From positions 1-37,738 of the IMG/VR virus record IMGVR_UViG_3300022825_000007: a DNA stretch of 37,738 bases. The stretch is one strand, 5' to 3'. This stretch comes from a virus. The translations under genes and the position numbers were made by a program. The notes beneath the pieces were generated by a model. It was not told the origin of the DNA and ran no database searches. It was given only the letters and a program-made list of their open reading frames with translations. Of the stretch, positions 22,013 through 31,257 are shown piece after piece (within the stretch, counting starts at the first letter, position 1; each line of letters opens with the position of its first letter).

Positions 22013-22422
22013 TCCGGGGGCTGCGAGTCCGAGAATTTTACACACATTACGTCGCAATCAAACGGGAAGAAGCAAACAGAATCAACTGGCAATTTCAGGC
22101 TGCGGCACACATGAAGTGGAAGCCTGAGGATGCCAAGAAGGTTTATTTAGACATCCAGAAGCTGAATAACATCGGCTTCGAATCGCAGTCGGTTTACGAG
22201 ACGGTCGCTCATCAGGACCGCATCAACATGATCGGCTCTGCAATTCACGACCAGGGGATTGAATGGATTGAAAAACATCCGAAGGAAGTCGAGTGGCTGA
22301 AGTCTGTTGGCTTAACGCCACAGGAAGCAGAGCAGCAGTTTAAGGATTGGATTACCAATGTCAGGTCAAGTTTCGATCACTCTGAACGACGGCACGGATT
22401 CGGTGGAAATCGCCGGTCCTGA
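21889..22422 (+). CDS. T-type extension of the tail chaperone (-1 frame)
   Basis: The -1 frame is open from the slippery site to the stop at 22420-22422 and yields a 309-residue GT fusion. It has no ATG, GTG or TTG until 22111, yet coding-like sequence clearly starts earlier (VLASAYGWTPGVIRGLRVRE, EFYTHYVAIKREEANRINWQ), so it must be entered by frameshift. That block resembles the T part of siphophage GT proteins (xxxxGWxPxxIxxL...), which binds soluble tube protein and delivers it to the tape measure complex. It overlaps the next gene by 65 nt. Confidence 0.75.
   Translation, partial: LTYRGDPEGTPRVNRRDLFSACWHVQWESVLASAYGWTPGVIRGLRVREFYTHYVAIKREEANRINWQFQAAAHMKWKPEDAKKVYLDIQKLNNIGFESQSVYETVAHQDRINMIGSAIHDQGIEWIEKHPKEVEWLKSVGLTPQEAEQQFKDWITNVRSSFDHSERRHGFGGNRRS
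22001..22020 (+). repeat. GC hairpin holding the G stop codon
   Basis: CCCCCGG and CCGGGGG form a perfect 7-bp stem whose loop CGTAAT contains the zero-frame TAA. It is over 100 nt from the slippery site, so it is not the classical stimulator. It may influence termination or G to GT ratio. Confidence 0.6.
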
Positions 22423-24490
22423 CGGATCAACAGAGCCCCGCTTACTTCCCATGTGGGTGACTGGCCAGTCTGCAAATCATACCCGGTACGTTTACCGAAA
22501 GACCCAGCGTAAGACGTGGCAATGGCGGCTCCCGCTTGGCAATCTGACTTACGCAAATCAGAAGGATCTAGAGAACTTCTTTACCGATTCTGTCAAAGGT
22601 CCGACAAATACTTTTACGCTAACTTACACAGATGGGACTGTCTATGCGGGTGTTCGATTCATTGATACGGAATTGCGCTGGCAGCGTGATGATTCCAACA
22701 CTTTCAGCACTACGATTACTCTTGAATTACAAGGGCAACCAGGAGCGTCTGGGACGACCACCACGACAACGACTACGACAACCACGACCACAACAACCAC
22801 GACTGCGGAGCCGACGACGACACCCCAGCCGACAACGACCGAAGGGGCGACAACAACCACGACCACCACAACAACGCTCGCGCCCGCAACGACGGCTGAG
22901 CCGACCACGACGGGTGAACCCACGACAACAGAAGGCGCGACGACGACAGGTGATCCAACCACAACGGATGGCCCGACCACGACTGATGGCGGGACTACCA
23001 CAACGGGCGAACCGACAACGACAGCCGAGCCGACGACGACCGAAGGCGGCACGACCACTGAGGGTGGGACTACTACAACGACCACCACAACAACGCTCGC
23101 GCCCGCAACGACCACCACAACAACGCTCGCGCCCGCAACGACTACCACGCTGGGACCGGCAACGACAACCACAACGGGAGCACCTGAGGCATTCGGGGCG
23201 TGCATCTCGTGTGACGAAGATGGCGACGAAGTGTTTTATGATGCCCTGAGCTACAGTGTCAGCAGCTTAGATTCTGAGACTGCTTGGACTGATAAAGATG
23301 GCGGTACTTCAAACTTCACATTCAAGGCGGGTAGCGGCTATGCGTTCGCGGTCAATTCCGACGATGGAACGAACGGTCCCTATCGCGCTTTATGTAAGTC
23401 AAACTCTGGCGATGACAGCTATGACTTCACGGTGTGTGCCAGTATTAAAATTCCATCGGCCCTGACGAATAGTGAGCGTGCTGGTTTCTTCTTCCGGTAC
23501 GTTGACAGTGACAATTACCTGCTTGCCATTATGGACCCCGACACAAACAAGATCCAGCTACGAAAGATGGTAAGTGGCACAGAAACGCTGGTCAGCGAAG
23601 CAGCCTTCACCTGTGATGATGGTGGGTTCCACATTCTGAAGCTGGTTGTTTTTCACGACACATTCCTGCTGTCGGCAGACGGAACACTTCTTTACGAAGC
23701 CGATTCAGGGATCACTTTCAATCGCGGTTCTACCGTGCATGGGATTTATAATTCGCGATCATCGGGAGCCACCTCTACATCGTCTGATTCTGTACTGTTC
23801 AATTATTATCGGTATGACAATTTCAGAACGACTCTGAATGACAACTTCACTGGAAGCGGCGACCTAACTGCCCACGTTCCAGACACGGCGTTAGTCGGTG
23901 CGGAATGGCATGGTGCTGCTTATGAAATCGACACGGTTTACGCGGCACGGACGGCAACGGGCGACGACATTGCACTGGCTGTGATTGACAGCGGCGTGGA
24001 CGTGTCTCAGGACTGCTGTGTCATGAGGATTCAATCCAATATGCAGGTGGCAGTTACGGTTGGCGGCAAGGTCGGAATCGTGTTTCGATACTTTGACAGC
24101 TCCAACTATTACGTTGCATACCGGGACAGCGTGAATGACGTGTTGGTGCTGCAAAGGGTGACGGGCGGGGAAGCGACTACTATCGGCTCTTATTCCGTAA
24201 CTGTGGGTGGTGCTGAGTCGGGGTTCGGAGGGCTCGCCATTTATGACGATGGATCTACTATCATCGTGAGTGGTGGTGATGCTGGATTAGCACTCATAAC
24301 AGCTACGAATGAAACGCTGTTTAATGACCAAACCAGAGTCGGACTGTATTCGGCACCAGAATCAAGCGGTTGGTCTACGTCAGGAAGTCGGCATGATTAT
24401 CTGACGGTTAAGTACATGGGGCCTGAGCCTGCTTTAGTCGCAGCGACAACCACAACGACTTCCGCAGCCACGACGACGGGGGCGCCGTAA
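22358..24490 (+). CDS. Tail surface protein with mucin-like Thr-rich linker and LamG-like domains
   Basis: A 710-residue protein. Residues 1-128 form a beta-rich domain (QVSITLNDGTDSVEI; TFTLTYTDGTVYAGVRFIDT; STTITLELQG) like a baseplate or tail-attached module. Residues about 131-277 are a Thr-rich stretch built on TTT, GEPTTT, TLAPATT and TTEG units. The rest holds two concanavalin/LamG-like domains (RAGFFFRYVDSDNYLLAIMD and KVGIVFRYFDSSNYYVAYRD are the equivalent strands) that usually bind glycans, then a short Thr-rich end. It lies between GT chaperone and tape measure, an unusual place for an adhesin. It may decorate the tail and bind host surface sugars. Confidence 0.75.
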   Translation: MSGQVSITLNDGTDSVEIAGPDGSTEPRLLPMWVTGQSANHTRYVYRKTQRKTWQWRLPLGNLTYANQKDLENFFTDSVKGPTNTFTLTYTDGTVYAGVRFIDTELRWQRDDSNTFSTTITLELQGQPGASGTTTTTTTTTTTTTTTTTAEPTTTPQPTTTEGATTTTTTTTTLAPATTAEPTTTGEPTTTEGATTTGDPTTTDGPTTTDGGTTTTGEPTTTAEPTTTEGGTTTEGGTTTTTTTTTLAPATTTTTTLAPATTTTLGPATTTTTGAPEAFGACISCDEDGDEVFYDALSYSVSSLDSETAWTDKDGGTSNFTFKAGSGYAFAVNSDDGTNGPYRALCKSNSGDDSYDFTVCASIKIPSALTNSERAGFFFRYVDSDNYLLAIMDPDTNKIQLRKMVSGTETLVSEAAFTCDDGGFHILKLVVFHDTFLLSADGTLLYEADSGITFNRGSTVHGIYNSRSSGATSTSSDSVLFNYYRYDNFRTTLNDNFTGSGDLTAHVPDTALVGAEWHGAAYEIDTVYAARTATGDDIALAVIDSGVDVSQDCCVMRIQSNMQVAVTVGGKVGIVFRYFDSSNYYVAYRDSVNDVLVLQRVTGGEATTIGSYSVTVGGAESGFGGLAIYDDGSTIIVSGGDAGLALITATNETLFNDQTRVGLYSAPESSGWSTSGSRHDYLTVKYMGPEPALVAATTTTTSAATTTGAP
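22748..23185 (+). repeat. Thr-codon-rich repeat region
   Basis: A run of ACN codons interrupted by GAG-CCG, GGT-GAA-CCC and GCG-CCC units. A 30-bp unit beginning ACCACCACAACAACGCTCGC occurs in three exact copies: 22862-22891, 23081-23110 and 23111-23140, the last two in tandem. Slippage or recombination between units probably changes linker length. Confidence 0.9.
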
Positions 24491-27400
24491 TGAGTTCTAC
24501 CATCCACGCGCTCAGGGCAATCGTCAGCACGAAAACGGGTTCGTTCGTTCGTGGCATGAAAGCCGCGATCATGGCGACCAGGCAACTGCGTACACAGTGG
24601 GTGTCTGCTGCAAGAGACACGGCTTCGGCTGGGGCAAGGATCGTCGCCGTCATTGGTGCCATTGGCCTGATCTCTGCCAGTACGTTTGCGAAGTTCGAGC
24701 AGACGATGACGCGGGTTGGTGCTGTTACAAAGACTCTGGGAACTCGTGACTTCGCATTACTGGAGAAAGCAGCACGCGAGGCCGGAAAAACCACAAAGTT
24801 TTCTGCGACTCAATCCGCAGAGGCTATGGAGAACCTAGGGCTGGCCGGCCTTAAAACAAATGAGATCATGAAGGCCCTGCCAGGCACGCTTCAATTAGCA
24901 TCTGCCGCGCAACTGTCGATTGGTCAGGCCGCAGACATTGCAGCAAAAACCATGCGTGCTTATGGCATGGAAGCGGAAGAACTGACGCGCATCAATGACA
25001 CGCTCGTTGCGACGTTTACAACGTCCAATACCGATTTGGTCCAGCTGGCAGAAGCACTAAAGCCTGTAGGCCCACTGGCAAGGACATTGAATGTCTCACT
25101 GGAAGAGACTTCGGCGGTGCTTGCGAAACTCGCCGACAAAGGCTACCAAGGATCGCTTGGAGGCACAGCCTTACGCAATATTCTAGCAAAACTTGCTGGT
25201 GCTGCTCCCGAAGTTACGAACAAACTGCGCAGGATGGGGATTGAGACCCTCGACGCATCCGGCAACATGCGGCCTCTGTTTGACATCCTGCAGGAGATTG
25301 AAGCTGCTGGGATGTCGGGTGGTAAAATCATGGAGCTGTTTGGGGCGCGTGGTGGCCCCCAGATGGCTGCTCTGTTGTCAACGGGAACAGCAGAACTCAG
25401 ACGTTACACTCATGAGCTGGAAAACAATCAGGGTATTGCCCGGGAACTCGAGCAGTCGAATTTGAAGACACTGGCCGGTCGTTACGCCATCCTAAAGTCT
25501 TCTGTTAAAGATGTGGTTATATCGGTTGGCAAGAAGCTGAATCCGACACTGCTGCAGACGATTTCGACGATAGAAAAATATCTCGACGCACACCGAACAG
25601 ATATCGTTGAGAAAATGTCCGGTGTGGTCATTGGCCTTGTTAAGGCGATTGGCGATGTAGTTGTCTGGCTCGATAAAGCAGCACCAGCATTTAGCGAAGC
25701 CTATTCCATGATGAAAAAATTCATGGGTCCGGTTATTGAATTTCTCCTGAATAATCCAAGGTTGCTATCTGCACTGATGGCCTTGAAGCTCGCTGCCACG
25801 TTGGGTGTTACGCAGGCGATAACGAGTCTGGGGACAGCATTGATCAGCACAGGCAACGCCTTGGTTTCTATGGGGAGTTCCTCAGTGCTGGCAGGAACGA
25901 AACTGGGCGGGATGCTGACAGCAACCAACCTTCTGAAGGGTGGGTTGGTCGCTCTCGGACTGGCACTGATTGCGCTCGGTGCTAAGTATATTTACGACAA
26001 TAACGAGTTCATCAAGAAGTGGAACGAAGAGACTGAGCGGGCTATTCAGCTAAACAGCGAACTGCAACGAATCACTGACAAAAGGTTTAATCGAAAGTTA
26101 AATAACATCCTCTCTATAGAAGACCCTACAGTTCGCATCGAGAAACTGAAAGAGATTCTAAAAGAAACAAACAACCAAGCAGGCTCTTATCAAAAGCAGA
26201 TAGAAGCTGCGCAGAAAAGAGTTGAAAGGCTGGATGTTGCCTGGAGAAGGTTGTCTGGAAACGGAATCCTGAAGGGGGCGAAGGAAGAGCTTGAAGAGCT
26301 GAATGAAGGTCTTAAGAAGGTACAACAGACACGGGATGGCCTCGCTGGCCATATCGGCGATGCCAGCTTCGAGATGGAAAAAAACCAGCGTAAGCCGCAG
26401 CAGAAAGGTGCTGGCCCCGGTAATGTCGGTGCGTTCGACGATTCAGACCAGCCCGCTATTAACATGCCGTCTGAAGTCGAATTGAAACAGGGTGAAATTT
26501 CGGACATCCTTAGAGATGCAAAGCGTGATCAGGTTGACCAGAAGACGCCAGGGTTTTCAAGGATTCGAGACTTTATTGATTTGGGACCAACGCAAGAGCA
26601 GTTTCGTGAGTTCCTTGGAACCGTCGAAGGGATGACGCCTCGTTTGCAGTCTACGTTCTCAAACGTATTTAGTCGCCTGCAGGCCGAAGGGCAACTTACA
26701 AATGAGAATATGGACATACTCGCACAGCGTGCTGCAATGCGAGCCAATGAAGTCATTACCAAAGAACAGGAGAAAGAGCAAAAGCAAAAGCAGGTACAAG
26801 ACGCGTTGGATAAGTCGCTGGATAATCTAGGACAAAAGTTAATGGGGTTAAAAGCGGAACTTCCTAACGAAGAGTTTAGTTCGCTTGCTTCTAGATTTAT
26901 CAGCCTACGACAGATGCTGTTCTCTGGGAAAATTGGACTGCAGCAATACGAAAGCGGAATCGCTTCACTAACGAATCAGACTCAGAAGGCTGCTGAAGCT
27001 GCAAACGAGGCAGCCGCAGCCGAAGAACGCAAACGATTGATCCAAGGCAAGTTCAGCCAGAAGGATTTCAAGACCGCTCTGGAAGATCGCATCATCGCAT
27101 TCAGACAGCAGCAGTTTTCGAATGCTGTTGAACAATCATTCAATGCCTTATTCGGTTTTAACAACCAGGTCGGTTCTGTCACGGAAGGATTTGGCAAGCT
27201 TCGCACTGGTCTTGATGGATTTGGAGAGCGTCTTGGTTCTGCTGCTTCTGGGATCTCGCAGAGTTCCGAGCAGGCAATGCAAACGCTGAGATCGTTCTAT
27301 TCATCGGCACAGGGACAGGCCGCGAATCTTCGTAATCAGATCACGCAACTTGAGCAGAATATGACGCTGGTGGATACGTACTCCGCGCGTAAGCGAATCC

Positions 27401-27639
27401 AGGACATGATTGACAACCTGTTTAATCAGATCGACACCATCACGCAGGCACCACCACCAACCTTTTCCGGCGTGACGAATTCCAGTCTGTTTAATGATCC
27501 GGGCCTGCAGACTGTAAAAACTCAGACGAATAAGATCGATCTCAATTTCCCGAACATCACAAAGCTGAATCAGAATGACATTCCAAACATCTATGATGCT
27601 CTTGAGCAAGAAGGCAAAAGACGGGGGAAATCGTTTTAA
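24490..27639 (+). CDS. Tail tape measure protein
   Basis: A 1049-residue protein starting in TAATG overlap. Residues about 55-290 hold the TP901-type tape measure core (FAKFEQTMTRVGAVTKTLGT; KTTKFSATQSAEAMENLGLA; LASAAQLSIGQAADIAAKTM; LADKGYQGSLGGTALRNILA). Hydrophobic segments lie around 415-505 (LMALKLAATLGVTQAITSLG; LVALGLALIALGAKYIYDNN), and the rest is long coiled coil rich in Lys, Glu and Gln. It sets tail length and is ejected into the cell envelope with DNA. At the usual 1.5 angstrom per residue, the tail would be about 150-160 nm long. Confidence 0.93.
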   Translation: MSSTIHALRAIVSTKTGSFVRGMKAAIMATRQLRTQWVSAARDTASAGARIVAVIGAIGLISASTFAKFEQTMTRVGAVTKTLGTRDFALLEKAAREAGKTTKFSATQSAEAMENLGLAGLKTNEIMKALPGTLQLASAAQLSIGQAADIAAKTMRAYGMEAEELTRINDTLVATFTTSNTDLVQLAEALKPVGPLARTLNVSLEETSAVLAKLADKGYQGSLGGTALRNILAKLAGAAPEVTNKLRRMGIETLDASGNMRPLFDILQEIEAAGMSGGKIMELFGARGGPQMAALLSTGTAELRRYTHELENNQGIARELEQSNLKTLAGRYAILKSSVKDVVISVGKKLNPTLLQTISTIEKYLDAHRTDIVEKMSGVVIGLVKAIGDVVVWLDKAAPAFSEAYSMMKKFMGPVIEFLLNNPRLLSALMALKLAATLGVTQAITSLGTALISTGNALVSMGSSSVLAGTKLGGMLTATNLLKGGLVALGLALIALGAKYIYDNNEFIKKWNEETERAIQLNSELQRITDKRFNRKLNNILSIEDPTVRIEKLKEILKETNNQAGSYQKQIEAAQKRVERLDVAWRRLSGNGILKGAKEELEELNEGLKKVQQTRDGLAGHIGDASFEMEKNQRKPQQKGAGPGNVGAFDDSDQPAINMPSEVELKQGEISDILRDAKRDQVDQKTPGFSRIRDFIDLGPTQEQFREFLGTVEGMTPRLQSTFSNVFSRLQAEGQLTNENMDILAQRAAMRANEVITKEQEKEQKQKQVQDALDKSLDNLGQKLMGLKAELPNEEFSSLASRFISLRQMLFSGKIGLQQYESGIASLTNQTQKAAEAANEAAAAEERKRLIQGKFSQKDFKTALEDRIIAFRQQQFSNAVEQSFNALFGFNNQVGSVTEGFGKLRTGLDGFGERLGSAASGISQSSEQAMQTLRSFYSSAQGQAANLRNQITQLEQNMTLVDTYSARKRIQDMIDNLFNQIDTITQAPPPTFSGVTNSSLFNDPGLQTVKTQTNKIDLNFPNITKLNQNDIPNIYDALEQEGKRRGKSF

Positions 27640-30377
27640 TGGCTAGGACGCTCGCATCTGCAACAGAGACGGAGAAAGAGAAAGTCGCAGGGGCATTCCC
27701 GCGATACATCCTGCAGGTTGATTTTGGTGGCGAAGTCGGCATCAAATATTATTCAGAAGAACTTTTGCACGGTCCGGTTCTGTGCGAGGGTCGCATCGAT
27801 AGCTGGGGAGAATTACGACTCAACGCAGAACCGGGCAAGATCGGTGGATTTGATCAACTGACAATCACGTTTAACGATGCTGACAGAGAGTTGCGAACGC
27901 TGTTTGAAACTTATCCGGGTGTGCAAAATAAAATTGCCTATGTCTATCTCTGGTTTGATGGGACTGCATGGGATGACAAACTGGTTATGTTTGCTGGGAT
28001 TCTGACAACCCCGCTGTCATGGACAGAGAACAATGTGCAATGGTCCGTCAGTATGAAGGGCTTGCAGGAGCACTTTGATAAATCAATCGGGCGACTGATC
28101 AGCCAAGACGACTTCCCAGAGGTGAACTGCTCAAGCTGTGACGGAAAGATGATGCCGATTGTTTACGGCAATCCGTGCAAGCGTGTTCCCGCATGTGTGA
28201 TTGATCGACCTGGAGAGGGGTATCTTGGATCAGCGTTTGGCCAGCAGGATGAAACTGTCGTTATCCACGACGAAGCGAGCAAGCTGTATTTTACAACTGG
28301 ATCACAAATAACTTTGATTATCGGTTACCCAAATAACTTTGAGTCAGTTGTGGGCAGTTTTGCGAATGAGACATCACGGTTTTTTAATGTGACATCCAGA
28401 AGCAGCATCCTTTACAGCGGCAATGTATCGGGCATATACGCAGCAGAAGGCCAGCGATACATCATGATCAATCAATCAGTCCTCGCAGATCCCACGTTTA
28501 CCCTCAGGGGCAATCCGCTCTGGTTGAACAATGGCAGCGGCTGGTATGAAACGATGATTACAACCTGGGATTATCAAGGAAGCCAGGTTGCGATAGTTCA
28601 AGAGCCTCCTGACTTTACGGCCAGTTCGTCAACAGAATTTAAAATCGGTTCAGTTGCTCAGACTAAATTTAATTGGACTCCTGGCGCACCCGTTTACGAA
28701 CTTGGGACTTTCAAATACCTACTAAACTATTTGCCATCAGAGGAAGTCGTGAGGATCGAGGCTCTTGCATCATCAGGGTCTGCAGGAGGTGGCCAAACAA
28801 GGGATGTGTTTTTAACTTACAACACAAATGCCTATTCGGTAAACCTGAACGACAAGAGCCACAACGCGACGATCGGTAGGGAAACTGACGATCCCGGCCT
28901 GACTACGCTGACGCTTAATTCACCTCCAACTGTTTACGGTTTTCCTGAAGAAACAATCTATGCCACAATCAAAGGTATTATGAACGATGAAGGCGATGCG
29001 ATCGAAGATCCTGCCGACATCATGAAGCATATTTTAGAGAGTCCGTTCATAGGCAACATTGCAGACGAGTACATTAACAACGATTCATTTTCCCTTGCTG
29101 CCAGCCAGGTTGTTACCAAGATGGGATTTGCAATCCGGGAAGAAAAGAAACTCAATGAACTGATCAGCGAGCTGGCAATGCAATCGAACTGCATTGCTTT
29201 CTGGGATACAGGCCAGATTTATTTACGGTATTTAGAAAGCGATTATTCTAACCATCAGGCAGTGCTGAACCCAGACAATGTACTTAATGGCTCGCTTTCA
29301 ATCGAGATGACGCCTGTTAAAGACTATCCGACTGAGATCGTTTCGAAGTTTCGACAGGCTATTCCGAGCCCGGAGCAAAGGCTATCGCGGTCGAGCGATG
29401 AAGCGATCGCGTCTTTTGAAAAGAAGCGAACCGAGATGGATCTCTGGGCTTATCAGTACCCGACGTCCGTTGCGATCGTTACCGAGAATTGGCTGCTCTA
29501 CCGTCTGAAAATGAACAAGTTGATCAAGATCAGTTCGTTCCTGAATTGCTCACACGTACAACCGGGAGATGTTGTGCTGCTGAATTACGCCGACGGAAAC
29601 GGAGGATTGGTCTTAGACGCAACCTATGGTCGCGTGCGGTCTATCTCTCATAGGTTCGGTCAAGTCGAACAGGGAACAATCGACTCAATTGGCATGGTCG
29701 TTGAAACAAACCTCTGGCCATCCACCGTAAATGTATCTACGCCGGAGGATCAAGTCTGCGCAAGAATTATCGGCAATGCTGAAGATGGCGGCAGGGGGAA
29801 TCCAGATTTTCCATCCGTGGGAGTTCCGGTCACAACGACGGGTGAGCCAACAACGACAACGACAGGTGAGCCGACAACGACGGCGCCGGGGACAACAGTC
29901 GCGCCGACGACAACGGCGAGTCCGTTTCCTGCAATTTGGTGTGGTCTGCCGATGACCCCAGGAAATCCACCAGTTGTAAATCCCGGCGCAACGTGCGGGC
30001 TTGACTTTAGTGATTTTGTATCTGATGGTTGTGTCAGTCCTGAAACAGAGGCAGCATTTGCAACAAATCATACCTTTGGTGTGGCTGATGTAGTGCACAC
30101 ATTTTTTAGACAAATCAGTTTTCAAAAAGAAATCGGAATCTATGGTAATATCACAATGAACTTTGGGTGTTACTCTCCATCGCATGTTTCCGTTGGAATA
30201 ATCATTATTATGTATGAAACCCATGACCCTTACGGTCCGGAACATATCGTAACGTATGAACTTCAAACGTCAGCCGGTGGCCTATGGGCAAGTGGAACCG
30301 CAGACGTCAATGCGTTACCAATTCCGAATCTATGCGGAAACATTCCGGAAACAGTTGATTTCACAGCAGGGGGTTAG
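27639..30377 (+). CDS. Large distal tail / baseplate hub protein with Thr-rich linker
   Basis: A 912-residue protein coupled to the tape measure by TAATG. Residues 1-180 resemble the first part of distal tail proteins (GRIDSWGELRLNAEPGKIGG; NKIAYVYLWFDGTAWDDKLV; MFAGILTTPLSWTENNVQWS). The middle (about 180-725) is beta-rich and ends in hub-like strands (SHVQPGDVVLLNYADGNGGL). Residues about 727-763 are a mucin-like linker with GEPTTT repeats, and the last 150 residues are a separate Cys-containing domain. A receptor-binding or adsorption apparatus role fits. The shared GEPTTT linker links it to the 22358 protein. Confidence 0.8.
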   Translation: MARTLASATETEKEKVAGAFPRYILQVDFGGEVGIKYYSEELLHGPVLCEGRIDSWGELRLNAEPGKIGGFDQLTITFNDADRELRTLFETYPGVQNKIAYVYLWFDGTAWDDKLVMFAGILTTPLSWTENNVQWSVSMKGLQEHFDKSIGRLISQDDFPEVNCSSCDGKMMPIVYGNPCKRVPACVIDRPGEGYLGSAFGQQDETVVIHDEASKLYFTTGSQITLIIGYPNNFESVVGSFANETSRFFNVTSRSSILYSGNVSGIYAAEGQRYIMINQSVLADPTFTLRGNPLWLNNGSGWYETMITTWDYQGSQVAIVQEPPDFTASSSTEFKIGSVAQTKFNWTPGAPVYELGTFKYLLNYLPSEEVVRIEALASSGSAGGGQTRDVFLTYNTNAYSVNLNDKSHNATIGRETDDPGLTTLTLNSPPTVYGFPEETIYATIKGIMNDEGDAIEDPADIMKHILESPFIGNIADEYINNDSFSLAASQVVTKMGFAIREEKKLNELISELAMQSNCIAFWDTGQIYLRYLESDYSNHQAVLNPDNVLNGSLSIEMTPVKDYPTEIVSKFRQAIPSPEQRLSRSSDEAIASFEKKRTEMDLWAYQYPTSVAIVTENWLLYRLKMNKLIKISSFLNCSHVQPGDVVLLNYADGNGGLVLDATYGRVRSISHRFGQVEQGTIDSIGMVVETNLWPSTVNVSTPEDQVCARIIGNAEDGGRGNPDFPSVGVPVTTTGEPTTTTTGEPTTTAPGTTVAPTTTASPFPAIWCGLPMTPGNPPVVNPGATCGLDFSDFVSDGCVSPETEAAFATNHTFGVADVVHTFFRQISFQKEIGIYGNITMNFGCYSPSHVSVGIIIIMYETHDPYGPEHIVTYELQTSAGGLWASGTADVNALPIPNLCGNIPETVDFTAGG

Positions 30378-30378
30378 G

Positions 30379-31257
30379 TTGAAGAAAAAACTCACAATTG
30401 GAATGGCGGTCTATGATGATGTGCGGGGCGTCTGGTTCACGATTCAGGACATCAGGAAGCACTACCCTGAATTGATGGATCAAGTCGAGTTCATCGTCGT
30501 TGACAACAATCCGAATTCCAGCCACGGCGAAGCCACGAAGGATTATGTCGAGAACTGGGTAAACAACGGGCGATACATCCCGTTCGAAAAAGGCGGGACC
30601 GCAGCGCCACGGGATCACATCTTCCGGGTCGCAAGCACACCGGCAGTGCTTTGTATGGACTCGCATGTGCTGCTTGATAAGGACGTGTTGCCCCGACTGC
30701 TGGCGTGGTACGACCTGCACCCCGAAACAAAGGATCTGCTTCAAGGCCCGATGCTGTATGACGGTTTGGACGGCAACATGGCAACGCACATGAATGAAGT
30801 CTGGCGGGCCGGGATGTATGGCACATGGGGATCTGACCCGCGTGGGCATAACCCCTATAGCCCACCGTTCGAAATCCGAATGCACGGACTCGGGCTATTC
30901 AGTTGCCGCAAGGATGCCTGGCTGGGCTTTAATCCCGACTTCAAAAAGTTCGGCGGCGAGGAAGGATACATTCACGAAAAGTACCGAACGCACGGGCGTA
31001 AAACATGGTGCCTGCCGTTCCTGCGCTGGAATCACTGCTTCATCCGACCGGGAGGCCCGAAGTACCCTATCTGCAATTCGTACAAGCTGCAGAATTATCT
31101 GATCGGCTGGCGGGAACTCGGGATGAACCTCGACGATCCGGTTAATCATTTTCGCCTGTATATGGATGACGCGGAAATCAGACGCATCATTCAAAGCCTG
31201 GGAATCGATTACGAATTAAAACCGAAAGTGAAACATGAAAACGCTGTGCCAGTGTAA
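30379..31257 (+). CDS. GT-A glycosyltransferase, GT2/GT27-like (DSH motif)
   Basis: A 292-residue enzyme. TTG 30379 is chosen because AGGGGG ends 5 nt upstream and the frame overlaps only noncoding bases. It has a GT-A nucleotide-sugar fold: TIGMAVYDDVRGVWFTIQDI, VEFIVVDNNP, and LCMDSHVLLD with DSH at 94-96. Later come KKFGGEEGYIHEKY (192-200) and LPFLRWNHCFIRPGG (213-226). DxH, then WGGEN/E, then xGHxFR in this order is the signature of GT27 polypeptide GalNAc-transferases, which start mucin-type O-glycans. GT2 enzymes usually have DxD, so DSH is informative. The true substrate is unknown. Confidence 0.8.
   Translation: MKKKLTIGMAVYDDVRGVWFTIQDIRKHYPELMDQVEFIVVDNNPNSSHGEATKDYVENWVNNGRYIPFEKGGTAAPRDHIFRVASTPAVLCMDSHVLLDKDVLPRLLAWYDLHPETKDLLQGPMLYDGLDGNMATHMNEVWRAGMYGTWGSDPRGHNPYSPPFEIRMHGLGLFSCRKDAWLGFNPDFKKFGGEEGYIHEKYRTHGRKTWCLPFLRWNHCFIRPGGPKYPICNSYKLQNYLIGWRELGMNLDDPVNHFRLYMDDAEIRRIIQSLGIDYELKPKVKHENAVPV

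Noticed and set aside
22111-22422. Independent gene starting at ATG 22111
   Set aside because: Coding-like sequence in the same frame begins well before this ATG, and no ribosome binding site is evident, so frameshift entry is more likely.
22748-23185. CRISPR-like array
   Set aside because: Repeats are coding, in frame and have no regular unique spacers; the pattern is Thr-rich protein repeat.
22642-23205. Long minus-strand Val-rich open frame
   Set aside because: It is the complement of the Thr-codon repeats (ACN reads as GTN-type Val on the other strand), so it is a composition artefact opposite a well-supported gene.
29685-30266. 193-residue minus-strand frame, Arg/Cys-rich
   Set aside because: It is opposite the Thr-rich linker and C-terminal domain of the distal tail protein and has the biased composition of a shadow frame.
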